Origin: Hofstenia miamia
Lineage: Eukaryota > Xenacoelomorpha > Acoela
Direction of reading: 5' to 3'
Length of the DNA: 64,000 nt
NCBI GenBank assembly: GCA_004352715.1
Contig: SCFE01000061.1
Coordinates: 1,720,575 to 1,784,574, forward strand
Part shown: positions 24,801 to 38,806 of the stretch, piece after piece
Layout of the letters: the number at the start of each line of letters is the position of its first letter
Numbering within the stretch: the stretch's first letter is position 1
Program-made: the position numbers and the translations under genes
Notes under the pieces: model-generated
The model's input: the letters and a program-made list of their open reading frames with translations, nothing else
Databases searched by the model: none
What the model was told of the DNA's origin: nothing

Positions 24801-27800
24801 TTTTCTATTTATACAAAATTTACTAAAACATATTTACCGATTAAATGCTGCTAAACAAGTACCAGTCGCCTTATTTCAATTTTGGTTTTCCCACGGTTTA
24901 AATTTCTGTGTACCGCGTGGCTTTGCAGAACTGTGTGCAGGCGTTTCGTCCACACGTAATTTTGTCAAACCATTTTGGCGACTACTACTTGCCGAAATTA
25001 AACTATCAAAATTAATAAATGCATTTTCCAAGAATTAACATAAATCATCGATAGAGTTTTGATTGTTCTTTCTTGGATGATGCTACATTAATATTATAGA
25101 GAACGTGTGGAAGGTACTAAAAGATCGATTACCAAAAGAGTTAAATTGAAAATTTGGACGAATTATGGGCAATTATCGAAAAAGAGATTGATGGGCTTTC
25201 TGATGACTACATAAAGAAACTTTTCCAGTCAGTACCCCGACGCGTGAAAGCTGTTTTGAAGAACCGTGGATATCCGACAAAGTACTAACCAAACTGAGGA
25301 AAGCGTTATTGAGTTTCTAATTTTCTTTTTATTAAAGAAATGTTCTGAAAAAGCAATTTACTTTTGGTTCGATCTTTATTTTCAGTACTGCATATAAAAC
25401 AGGGATGCATACTTGTGTTTTGAGAATCTGGCATAAAAGATGTTTTTTTAACAAGGGTTGTTTTTTCCAACATTTGCCAAACAAAAATACAACAATTACA
25501 CTTGTATTCGTCTGATTTGTTATTAGCATTAGATATTTTTGAAAAACCGTGCAGTGCTGTGCTGTGCTTAAAATCCACCGTCCTTGCCGGGCCGTGCTTC
25601 CAAAAATTAAGCACGGTTGCAACTAGTCCATTCCCATGCAGAACCAATGCCAGTGAAATATTTAGTAATAGATTCTAGTCCCATAGCATATAGCCCCATA
25701 CCATATAGCCACAAAGATCTTTATTTCAGATAAAAGACAAATTGATTATATGTTGATCGTTTATTTCTCAAGGAACACTATAATTATTATGCAATTCCAA
25801 AGATAAATAAGAACAAAGCCTTCTTGTTCGAAGTCTATCCTCTGCCACAATTATGAAAATTTCCCTATTTATTCAATTTCTAATTATTGAACATTTTTCA
25901 GAAAGTATAAATGCATTTACTAAGGCGTGAAATTTATTACGCAATAATCAATAGCTAGGCGATAAAGTGCGGAAAAGCAATGTCTGTAATTAAATACCAA
26001 GAGGTAGTTGACATGCCGTGCAATTTAAACATTCTGGCCTGCATTATTTGTACGAACTATTGCGTAAATTAGCGTCGATACAACCTCGCGTTGCTATTTT
26101 AAGCTAAGTTTCCGAATTAGTTTTGTTTTTCTTTCAATATCTCGCTAATTGCTTTTCCGCAAACTTAGTTAAGCTAAAATGTAATTCGCAGAAGTCCCGG
26201 CTGAGAATAAATGCTAAAATAGGATGGCTAAACTTAGTTCATAACAACATATTAATAAGCGAAAATTTAATGGTACTCAGAGGCTACCAAACTCTTAATA
26301 CCTATGCCCCATAAAAAAAATTTGACTTGGCTGTATAGAACCAGGTTGAGAAAAAAAACCCGTCTAACACAGACCCCCGACCCGATCAATGAAAAATTAC
26401 TAGAATAATAAGCTTAAATTTTTAACATAAATACATCAATAAAAATACAAAACCCTGAAGAAAATAAAAAAATATTTAAATCTTTAAGAATTTTAATTGT
26501 TTCATCTCCTAAATTGATCCTTAACCCTTACACACTTGTAAGCACTTTAAATTCTGCTATATACCTATGATAGCCTCATTCATTGCTCATGCATAGTGTA
26601 CCTTTCTTGAATGTAAATGCTTGCTATTGCTGAATGCTGCTACATCATTTTGCGGCCGACAGCAGCACTACATGCAATCACGCGTTCTTACTTCTGCAAT
26701 GATATTATATTGTCCCAAGCAGTTTTACATATTCATGTTCATTCATACCTTTTTACAATTGGAACAAAAATTATGGTTTTATATGCATATATGCTGAATT
26801 TACATTGTGTTAATTTTACTAGTCTTAAATAATCATAACTTATCAGACAATAACCTTAGTGCCTTATTTCTACTTTTATACTAGCTGTACTGCTACGCCT
26901 TCGGTAGTGGACTTAAAATCTTGCAAGAAAGTGACCTATTTTGTGATTTTATGTGATGGATGTCACAATCAAATAGAAATACAACTTAACCAACTTAATA
27001 TCTATTTTTGATTTACTATCAGATAATACGATTGGTTATATGATTAGCAATGGGAATGTAAGATTACAGATATTCATACTCCTGGGCTACTTTTAATTGA
27101 TCAACATGTTGATTTGATTTGATATTGATTTTGAAATCACTTGATTTTAATTGATATGAGTTGATTTTGAATTGAAAATGTATATACGTTACAGATATTG
27201 TTTTCCTGGGTAATAAATTGCTTAATGGTAAAATCTGAACTGGAATTGTGCTGGGCCTTTACTTGGGCTGGTCCAGCTCGGGTGTGGAATGGCCCGATTT
27301 TTGTTATTGAAATTATGCCGAGCTTTTCTTGAGCCAAATTTTGTAATTAATATTGGAAATACATAAGAACAAGAGAAATAAATTTCAACACTGGAACTTT
27401 GCAAATGATAAAATAAACTATTCTCTTTAAATTCGATCAGCTCTGCATTGTTGGCTGATGCAAAAATTCAGGCGTATTAACTTTGTCTGCCACAAGAATA
27501 GAGAGTTCCTGCTGAGAAATTTTTCTCACTTTGCGCTGATGTAAATTGATGTAAATTTGTAGAAAACTTTAGATTTGAATATGGCAAAAACTAATATATT
27601 CTTCAATTAATAAAACAATGCGGTTGCATACAGAATCCACTCAATGCAATAGAATAACACAAATATCTTCAATAATTACATTAATAAGTTATTAGAGGAT
27701 TGCGCTAGCAAGAGGTTATGAAATGTGACATATATGACACGTTTTAAATTGACATGATGCAACTGCAACACCTATTGAATGGACCAAGTAGATGTGCAGA

Positions 27801-30800
27801 TATTCATTAATATATTAGGGAAAATATCCAATCAAATTCGTAGTGCAGTGGTTCTGGGTCTCTATGAAGGCTAAGAAAGTGTCAGTGATGTAAAGTGTAA
27901 TATATTCATCAACAACAGGATGGATCTAATAAATCGGCCAAGTTCGAACTCTGGACAATACATCCTACTGGAAGTTGCAACTTTCTCTTTAGCATTGCTA
28001 TGGGTTCTGTTTTACAGCATAAAGGAGTTGGTTGATAGTGGAAAAGCGCATTTTGCCTAAAAAGCCTATTGAATTCACAAGGATACAGTGGGTTTTGTTT
28101 TCAAATATTCAAACAATTTTCCATAACCCAGTGAGGAAACCTAAAAATCCGTAGATTGGGATATAATCATAAGTAAGTATCATTATTGTTATAGTGAGCA
28201 TTTGTGAAAAATAATATTGAAAAGGCGATTTTTCAAAACAATTTAAATTCTTCATTGACCAAAAGTTCAGATAATAAATTATAAATTTCATGAAAACAAC
28301 AACTAACTAACAAATTTTTATCATTGTTGGCATGTTTACTGTTAATGCATGGCTCTTGTATTGCAGAGATTGCTTAAATATTGACATGTCGAAAAGAACG
28401 ATGAAGTCATTATAGAACTTTAAATCTGAAATTGCACAATACTTATGCAATGAGTGAAAAAAAGTTGTTCAGCAGTTGAGCATGGAATATTTGAGAATGA
28501 AAACGAAGCATAACACTTTAAGTGCCATTATATAGAAAGCATTCGCCGTGATGGAATCGATCAGCTTCACATGTTGTCTGGGAGCCTTATAATGTGTAAG
28601 TATCATGAGTGACCAATAAAGTTCGAAACATTTGTTTCAAAAGTTCTAGTTCCAATGAAGAGCTGCAACTTGTGTGTTTGTGAAAAGAATTGCTTCACAG
28701 ATTTTCATATTAATTGACAGCTGATTTATTTGTTGATTATCATTAAACACAAAAAATAACATTTTCAAATCACTTTTCCTAGCCATTTCTCTAAAAGGAC
28801 ATTAAAGTCCAGCACTCCAACACACTTCCTAAGAACTTCGTGTTTGTTTTGCATGCTCATAGGTGTATTTTTGTGTCCCAAAAAGCAAAAGAAAGACCCT
28901 ATATCACTTACCTTTTAGTTTTGGGCTTGAACGGGTTAAATCGGTTAGTATTATTTACACTAACGACCTACAAATTATCCAAAACCCGACCCGGCCCATC
29001 TACGAGTAATCCTTCTCATTTCTTACTTGACCCTTGGGTCGGGTGACCCACTTACACACTGTGCAGAAACTATTTGATATTTGTGGGAACTGCGTGCTTG
29101 CTTTTATTAATTTTGTTATTTCACGGTTTTTATGTGTTCTTTAAGAAGAAAACAAAATCATGGAATTGTTATTTCTGTAGATTCTATAATTGACGATTCT
29201 GCATATAAAATTAATAACTAGTTTACATGTAGATGTATTTCTCTGAAAAATTTACTCTGACATTTCTAAAAATATTCCAGACTTTAGAATGATGGCAAAT
29301 AATTAGTCGCAGTTTTGCACTTGGAATATACTCGGGTTTTGAATTGCGCCAAAAATTCCTTATAAGCAATGTATTACACCTAGTGCCACGAACTCCAGAA
29401 TAGATTTAATACAGGTATGTAAAGTAAATTACCCCGCGAATAAGCTAAATTTTAAACTTTGCATTAATCCTTTTGCTGCGTTAATGGGGATTTTCCAAAA
29501 AAACCTTACCCAATAACCAATATGTTTCGTAAACGTACCCACAAAAGCTTGCCAGTACCCAGCCAACCCTTCAAAATCTTTAATAAGTTTAAGATGTTTC
29601 CAGTTCTGGTTATTAGCAAATGTTGCAAAGTATGACAAGAAAATCAATTAAAGGACTATAAAGCCCCTTCAAATTTAAGTAAAAATGTCAATCAAAATAC
29701 CTGATTTTTATTTTAAAATTGCTAATAAAGACATAATGATTTCTCTACACTCTGCTAAATCTAAAATTTTGTTGATGTTGGATGTATAAGATAACGTATT
29801 ACTAATTTGCCTTGCAAATCAAGGGAGAATGTATAATTACCCTATGTGACAAAGACGGATGAAAGTGTTTTATGATCAAATAGTACCTTTGGGCTTAAAA
29901 CTTATTATAATTCCTCTTCAATCAAAGTTATGAAATTATTACAGAGAAAAACAGCTTGATATGGTTAAAGAAATATAGTCAAAAGCCAATATTACAAAAT
30001 CATAAAGTAAAACATGCCGGTTGTCAAAATATTCATCATTGCTGTAATATTTCTTTTGCTTAATCGAATCGAAAAATATTTACAAAGCTTTGCACATTGA
30101 TTTTGTTCATTTGTTACGTTAGGTCAGCATTAAATCTACGGTATTAGTGTTGCTGGTTGTGCATGGACTAGTGAACTTTGAAACAAAAGTAAAAAAATAT
30201 ATCATGTAGATATACACTACATTATTATTTTATAGTGGCATTCTTTATTATGAGCACAATGTAGATTGCAATCCAAAAAATGTTGCTCTCAAATCAAATT
30301 TTGAATGGGAAAAATGTCTAAGATATGCCTAAAAATGCATCAGATAGACAGTGAAATATATTTAGGTTATTTCAAAATTTCAGTGAAGGCCAAACTTTAA
30401 AAGATTTCTCTCAATAATGAGAGGAAGTATTTTATGTATTGCCACACAAAACTAGTAGAATTTGTTTTTAATGCTTCGAAAAAAATATAAACTAAGAATA
30501 TATAATATGGTCACTATCGATTCCAATTGTTGTTAGAGGGTTGAAGCACTGAGCATTTTAACTTTCAAACCGTGCATACAATTAAATGGCAACCATGGAT
30601 AACCTCATGTGACCTCCAAGTCTTGAAATTTAAAATGCTGAATATCTAAAATATGCTTAATTTTTAAACTATGTGTAGTATTTTTTATTCTTGAGGGATG
30701 TATGATAGTCTTGTAACGATCTTTAATATTGTATGAAAATCTCCCCTTGAAAACATTCCATTAAGCAAGATTATTTGGAAAAAATGCTTGATGTATTGTT

Positions 30801-33219
30801 TTTAACAACTATTCAACTATTCAAACTTCGCTACGGTCAAGTACATAGATCTAAAACAATCTCTGGAAGTAAATTTCAAGTTTCAGATTGTAAATGTATG
30901 TATACTAGCATGTTGTTAAATTCCAAAATGACGCTTTGTCTAGGAAATAAACACTTTCTTGCATCTCTCAAAGTTTTTCTGATAAATAATAGATGAGACT
31001 AAATGGCCTGAAATTTGATTATCATTTTAAAATACATTGTTGCGCTGATCGCAATTACATTAATTTAGAATACTTGAAGTCTCAAATAACTTCCTCCATG
31101 CACTAAATATAAATGTTTTTACATAGTAAAAATTGCTTCCATCTCAGTACATGGAATGAAGTAGAAAATATGTATGACGGTCAATATTTGTGTGGTGAAA
31201 TTTAAATTATTAATTAAGATTATATTTTTCACAAGATGTGAATCGTTCAAAACTCCTTAAGGTTCAAAGAGTTCATAAACGTTCCAAAGTTCTTGAAGCT
31301 CTTCTTTGCACTCTAAAGGTTTTCTAAGATGGAATTTTTTGCAAGAACCTTATTGGAGATGTCTAAGTAAATAACAATATAATAATAACAGGGCTTAGTA
31401 GTAACATGTATACATGCAGCAAATTCTCCTAAAATCTGAAATTAATTTCTCACATTATAATATTCTCAAGGTTCAAATGATTCCCCCTTTTTTAATAATA
31501 ATTTTCTTACTGAGATTTCCATTTTCATTGGAATAGAAAAAAGCTAATAAGCTCCACTCATATTTCATTTGAGGGCTTTTTACTTTTTAAAATTCATCTA
31601 TTTCATATTCACTGCATCAAATTTTAAATACTTTCAATAATCTTGATTATTTTTCTGACTAGATGAAATGCTAATTTAAGCATGGATTTCAATAATACTA
31701 ACAGAATTTGAACTGCACTTTTGTTATTGAAAAAAGCAGGTTGCACCATGTCACAATGAAATTTAATCAATTTGTAAACATGTTTACCACACTTTCTCGC
31801 TTTAATTCAGACCACATTGGTAATTTTTAAGAGTGCAGTGAAATTGCCCCTCCCCCAATAATTTTTCTGGCTACACCACTGCAATGAAACCTTTTGTTGA
31901 CATAAATAAAATAACTAAATTACTGAGACATATTAAGAGCTCGGTGCTAAATTATTGAAGAATACAATTTTTTGCGGCTATTTTATGGAAATTTAAAACC
32001 TTTTCTAGACGATTCATATTGATGGAGTTATGGCAGAAGATAGTATTTTGATTATTCGTGGCTGGAAGTTAAGGAAACTATTTGGAACATAGCTATATTT
32101 TGTTTATGTTATCTTGTACATTCATAACTAAATGTTTTTAAAAAAAGAGCGCTTTTATCAATTTTGCATCGGCACAATGTGTATAAGTACATGTACATGC
32201 ACTTGGTTTGATATATTTGGCTGAGGTTAATATTTTAATAACAATTACAATTATATACTAATAATTGATATATTATTTTTAGTTATCGTTTAAAATTGCA
32301 ATTTGATTATAAAAACTGTCTACGTTCGTGGAGATTACCATCACTGAATTATTCGTTTTAGACAATTATCTCCCTGGAGGCTGCTATCTTGCACGAAATG
32401 CATGCACACCACTTTGTATACATTCAAAATAGTGTAAGTGAATTGCGGTGCAGAATAAAAAGAAAGTTCTTGGATTCTCCGGAGACGTTATTTTCGTTGT
32501 TTCCAGACGTTTGAATTAAAATCTATTTGGGTTTTTGCTGAATGTACTGCTAATTTCGTTCGACGATTTTATCATTAAATATTACTTAATTCTAATGGAT
32601 TGTATTAAAAGGAAATAATATTTTACTTATCAGAATGAAATAATCTGGTCGAGTCCATTTATTTCAATTCCTAATAACAAGGTTACTTTTAATCGAAGCA
32701 TTTCATTATTTGCTGGCGCTGAATAAATAAGTGTCTATATGATATTTTTCATTTCTCTCAAATGTAGAAGCGGAGCAATTTCCTACCCTCCAGCTGCTGC
32801 AAACCTCACCCAGACATGGGAATGGGGCGAAAACATAAGTTCATACTTTTCAAAAAATTTGTTCTAATTTTTTCTTTGATGTACCAATGTTGGTTGGGTT
32901 AGGAACTTCTATAAAACCTACACACTGAAATTGAAAATCCTAGATTAGATTTAGAAGAGTATATGATAATAATGTAAAATTTCAAAATATTAATTGTATA
33001 GGATTGACTGCATTTGGTTGGGTTGTAAGTAAGCCTTTTAAATTCGGCTATCTTTGGCAGTCTCACATCGCCTGTTTGTGGTTTGGCTCATGTTCATCTC
33101 TGGCTCCATCTCATTGAAAAGATACCCTTTTCTGTCGCTTTTCACTGGTTTAGTAAGGGTTGATGCATAGGACGTCAATGTGGACCAATATGCCCTTCCA
33201 ACCGAAGTGACTTATTTTC

Positions 33220-33254
<35 letters not shown>

Positions 33255-36200
33255 AAGAAAGAAAGAGAGAGAAAGAGAGAGAATAACGAATGACGAGTAA
33301 CAAATTTTGTGTAAAACAAAATTTACAAAACTAAAATTATAAGTAAGTGTACATATGCTTAAAAATACATATATTGTATACATTTAAATATGAAAATTTT
33401 TTAATTGCAATAATGATAAGGATGCCCTTTGCTGGGATAATCTTGTAAATTAATTTTTAAAACTTTTTGTCGAAAATCATTCTATTGGCAAAATATTCTT
33501 AAATGCCTCAGTTCTTAATAATGGCAATTCAAATCTTCAGAGATATCTTAACTGGCTTTTGTGTGTTGAAAAATTAAAGAAGTAAGTATACAATGGATGT
33601 TCTTCATTTTTTAGTATTTCGTTCATCATTTTTTTATCCTCTTCCTTTAACAAAATTTTTTAAGAATAAGGTTTTGATGTATAACTTTTATTGTAGCAAT
33701 TCATTAGATAGTTATCTATATCACTTAGGACATTATTATCACTGCCATATACTGGTAGAGCATATCTAATTTTGCTCATAGCCAGTGATGTAAAAATTGT
33801 ACTTCGGTCTTTTATTGGTACGTTTGCAATGATCACATCTTTAAATATATAGCTAAGACTGTTCAAACTTGATAACAATTTTTTGCTATGCGTTGAAAAT
33901 TTACAATTATTTTCGAAGTGGACTCCAAAAATTTTTACAGATTTCACTGATTCAAATGGAAGTGCATTTAGATCACAAGAGCATAGTGGATCAAAGTTTA
34001 AAGAAAATCGAATGTACTTACTTTTCTTAATATTGATTTTAAGATTGGAATTTTCAGTCCATCATTTAATGTGTTTATATTCTTCCAATACTGCTAAATT
34101 TTGCATGGAATCTTTATGACAAAGAATGATATCATTGGAGCATTTTCATAATTAAACAATTTCCAATTACTATTTAAGGCACGAAGGTTATCAGATGACA
34201 TAGACCACAAATATTTGGTCCTTGTGAGCAACCTAATTCGATTTTCTTCTAATGCAATGGTCTTCTTTTCCAAAAAAGTCTTTGAAGACGATTTCTTGTA
34301 AAGCTATAAATCTATTTTTGAAGATTACTATCATAAATAAACATTATATAACTTTCTGTTGCAAATTCCTGACTCCGGTGATCAAAAGCCTTGGAAGAAT
34401 CAACACATAATACATGCATTCCATCAACATTCTTATTTTCTAAAGATTCTAGCAAATAATGCTGCATGCTAATGAGACAATCAGTTGTTGACATTCGCTT
34501 TTTGTAACTGAACTGCAAATCATCACTTTTCATAGCAATATTCGGGAAAAATGAATAGGTTGTGGACAGCTTTTTCGAAGATTCTCGAAGAAATAGATGT
34601 CATTGAGATACCTCTAATGTTTTCAGGTGTTGTAGCCATAGATACTTTTGGTAAAAGCATAAGATTGGGATTTTTGTAAGATTGTGGGAAATAACTATTC
34701 CTAAGAGAAAAATTCCAGCAATAATGGTATGGCTTTGCTAAGATATCCTCTCTAAATATCCAGAATAACAAATTATTTAGACCAGTTGTTGTACGACGAC
34801 AGTTTTTTATAAAATGCGATACTTCATGAAGCTCCAGTAATGTATTACAGGTGCTTTCATTAATAAACTCCACAGTTGTTCTTTTCTCACGGTCATCTTG
34901 ATAACAACATCTTTTTGCCAAAATATCATTTAATTCTTCTGGTTCAAATGCTGGGAATGCAATCTTGTTGCTAATAATTTTTCTATGAGCGATGTTGTCA
35001 ATGTTCTTCCACCAATTCCCTTTTCCGATTCGAGACAATCCAGATGGTTTTAACTTTCCAATCTTAACTTCTAAGGTTTCTCATTTTTTCATATCTTTTT
35101 TGCTGCTTACATTTATACTTAAATCTTAGTAAATTTACTTATTATTGAAATGTTTTTTATGGGGAAACTCTGATTATATATCTTATAGATACGATTTTCA
35201 AAGGTTTAAACAGCAGTATCAATATCATTAATTACAAATATATCTTCAAATCTATAAAAAAATTAAACTTTGCATTATATCTAAAGGACATGCCGCGAAA
35301 GGTATGTTTTGTTCGAAGTGCAAGAAAGTGAAAAGTTGGATGAATTAAAAAAGCGAGATGATCAGTTGAATGGAGAGCACTAGAAAGATTTGTAAGTAGT
35401 AAATCTAGTCTTGCATTTAAACGTTTAGGGAGAATCCATTGTAGACATGTCACATGATAGTAAGAAATCGAATAAAACTAATTAATGAAAATCACCACCA
35501 ATGAAGATATTCGAATAGGGATATGATGACTCTATGCTTTGTAAAGAATTACTAAGATAGCTTATCAATGCATCACCATTAGGTGAACTTGGATAATGGT
35601 AAGAAAGATTAATAAATAGAGGATTAGAAATTGAGGAATGCTTTATTTTAATCCACAAAGTTTCTAATTCATTCTCTTCTTTGAATATTTCTAAACATAT
35701 AAACGTTGATTTAACATATATTAAAACACCACCACCTTTGCGTAAGTTCTTAAAACTGCTTTTTCTACATCTGCAGGCATTTCGATCATTTCAAAATAGA
35801 ACATTGTCATCTATTGAAATATGAGTATCTGGTAAGGAAGGGCGCAAAAAAGTTTGTGTGACTAAACATATCAACGTTTTGTGCAATTAGATCCTTGTGA
35901 AGTAATGAACAAGCTTTTACAATATTCGAATCAAAAGATTTTTGTTTCTTTTTAAAGAATTTACATTAGTAATATGAATGATAGGTGTTTTGTTTGTATT
36001 TGAAATGTTATCATCTTCGATTTATAGGTTGGGCAAACTACCACTCCAGTCCGTACATTAAATTATCTTGCGTTTTTGTAAAAGATATAGAGGACAGGTA
36101 TGTGAATAAGCATTGTGTATTTTTGCTTTTTTATGAAGTTCTTCATTTTTTGATGTAAGACAATTTAAGCATTTCTGTTCAGCAATTTTGCTATAATTTC

Positions 36201-38729
36201 TAGATTGACATGTCGTATATTTATGATCTCTGCTACAATAACTGCATTTAGTTGCATTAGCACATGATTTAGCGCTATGGTCAAATTTGCAGCAATTTGA
36301 ACATTGTGTGATGTGAATTCGATCATATATACGACAAACTTTCATGCACAATACGATTTTCTTTCAAAAATGGATTTACGAACTAATGATGTTACTTGAC
36401 ATACAATATTTTTCGTGCTATTTTTTCTGTTGATAAATGAAAATAGAAGTTTAAAATCATTTTCTGAAATATTATTTAGATATGGATTTAAATTTTTAAT
36501 TTCTATAAGAATTGATTCTTTAGATGATATATCGACAAAACAAGGTGCATACCTGATTGTTATTTTTCAAGGGCGAGGTAAACTTAGACTTAAAGGAATT
36601 TTTTTGCATCATTTCTATCAAATTTAATAATAATATTATCGGTTTTTGAACGAAATGTATCAATAATTGTCGCACATTTATTTGCCTGTTTTAACATCTG
36701 AATTACTGACATCAATATTTCATGAACTTTGCTATTTTCGATTCAGCATTTTTTATTATTATTGCGATTTGGAGGTCTTTTTACAGCATCAGTGTATGAC
36801 TTAGGTGAAGTTTTAACATCTAAATGTTTTGATGATGGCTTGTCATATAACAGAAAAAACTGAGCAAATGATTTCGTTTTTTATTTTAGAGATATGATCT
36901 CTTATATCATTTAGATGCTTTGTAGATGTTTGTCTTCTTGAGCTGTGCAGAGTGCAGTTCTGTTATGATGCGCTCTATTTCGGACAGAGATTTGTAATCA
37001 TTGTCCCTAGAATGGTGATCTAAAGTGTCGTCTTGTATGTTCCAAAATTTTTCTTTATAATATATTTACGAATTATTCTTTAAAATGATTCTTTGAATTT
37101 TCCACAATGAAATCGGTAGTTGCAAAATTGCAATAAATGTATTAGCTTTTGCTGTACGGAAATGTATGTGTATTAATTTCTTAGCATAAAATTTTCGTTA
37201 AAGATATTCAAACCGTTCGATTTCCACGTAAGAGCATGGGAACCCACTGGCCCACCGACATACGATTCAATGCAAATATGTGGTTTACCGCGTTTTACAT
37301 GTATAGCATATGATTTATAGACGTATTCAAAGTGCATGAATATAGTGTTAAAAATTGGTTAGTAATGCCAAATTTCATTCAAAGAAATATGCCACAATAT
37401 CTCAATTTTCGTGATTGTTAGGCTTACCATATTAGAAATTATATTCCATACATAAAAACAAAAATTGAAGTCTTGAAATTAGAATCACATTGGTATTGCG
37501 TACCCTAAGTTATTCATCATATTACCAGGGGCGTACGCAGGATTTTCTAACGGGAGACGTCTTAATGACGACCAAAAGCAAAAGTTGAGAAAATCAACCC
37601 TAAAAAATGCATTTCACAATCTTAGATTTTAAATTTTTCAATTTTTTTACCGCAAATTCTTTTGATTTAACCAGTCAAAAACAAATTTGAAAGGCCTAAC
37701 GGGGGACATTCTACCATGTCCCTCCTTGCGTACGCCACTGCATATTACAAAAAGCATGATATTTTCTTACTTCTATTAAGCATTTTTCGTTTTCAGACAC
37801 ATATGCTTTTAGTATTTTCTCAAATGCTCGCTAATAGCATAATTCTATTGACTTGGACAGATTTATAATCAAATTTAACAAAAGACTCTAGACGTCTTTG
37901 CTAAAGATGCTCATTTGGCTTATACGATAATAATGAAAAATTTCATTCGCATTTTAATTGGCAGACTATCTAAAATACCTAACCCCAATTGTCCAGCCCA
38001 ATTTGTTGGACTAAAATTCTATTCAATTTTAAAAATTCAAATCAAACAGATTACATGGTATTAAATACTTATGGTCTTTAGGAATTGAATTGCCTCTATT
38101 TTATTATCAAACTACTCTTAAAATTGTTTGTATCTGCAAAATTTTTTGAGAAGCTCGTTGCTGTTAAAGTTCGACTGCAATCCATTTGACTTCATCTAGC
38201 AGATATATTTAAGCTTGATGTATAAAACCCTAAAATTTATTTTAATTATTTCTTATTAAAATTTTATATGAATTCACTAATTTGTGAAAATGATGCTATA
38301 AAGCAGTTTTTGATATTATATATATATATATACATAGTATTGGGAGCGTTTCCTTAAAAAAGTATACATTGCATACTAATTAAACTTATTACTATTCATT
38401 CTTAATTATAAATTTGTATCCAAATGCAAAAGATTTACTGAAGATTATTCTGATATATATGCTATGTAATGATTACTTAAATCGCTTACGTTCACTTATA
38501 TTTTTGTCTATATTTATACTATTAATAACAATGTTAAAATATACAATAAAAAGTTAATATAATTTACAGAATTGTGAAGTAACAGCCCAGGACAAGCAAC
38601 ACATAGCTAACGAATGATTTTTGTCAATGCTACAAATTAATTTTTAGTGATTGTAGAGCTTTATATAACTCGCTACTAATAAATTGCATGTTACAATTGT
38701 ATATGTTGCAATAACGCGTTCCGCACATC

Positions 38730-38806
<77 letters not shown>

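Larger units (their letters stand above)
33660..37070 (-). mobile_element. LINE (APE endonuclease + reverse transcriptase), inactive
   Basis: Read on the minus strand from 37070 downward: a gag-like ORF1 with zinc knuckles, an APE-type endonuclease and a reverse transcriptase, in the order used by Jockey/CR1/I-type non-LTR retrotransposons. All three are broken by stops and frameshifts. The upper limit is set by coding-like text [18 protein letters not shown] near 36930-36980; the lower by the last ORF2 codons at 33660. No poly-A tail or target duplication was identified. The clade within APE-type LINEs is not assigned. Confidence 0.85.

Noticed and set aside
30014-30100. Short [22 protein letters not shown] resembling a signal peptide
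   Set aside because: Only 28 codons in an AT-rich intron, where Ile/Leu/Phe runs arise by chance.
31740-31885. CAATGAAA on both sides as a target duplication for a MITE ending GGCTACACCACTG
   Set aside because: The upstream CAATGAAA is not followed by a matching CAG-type end, so the repeat is coincidental.
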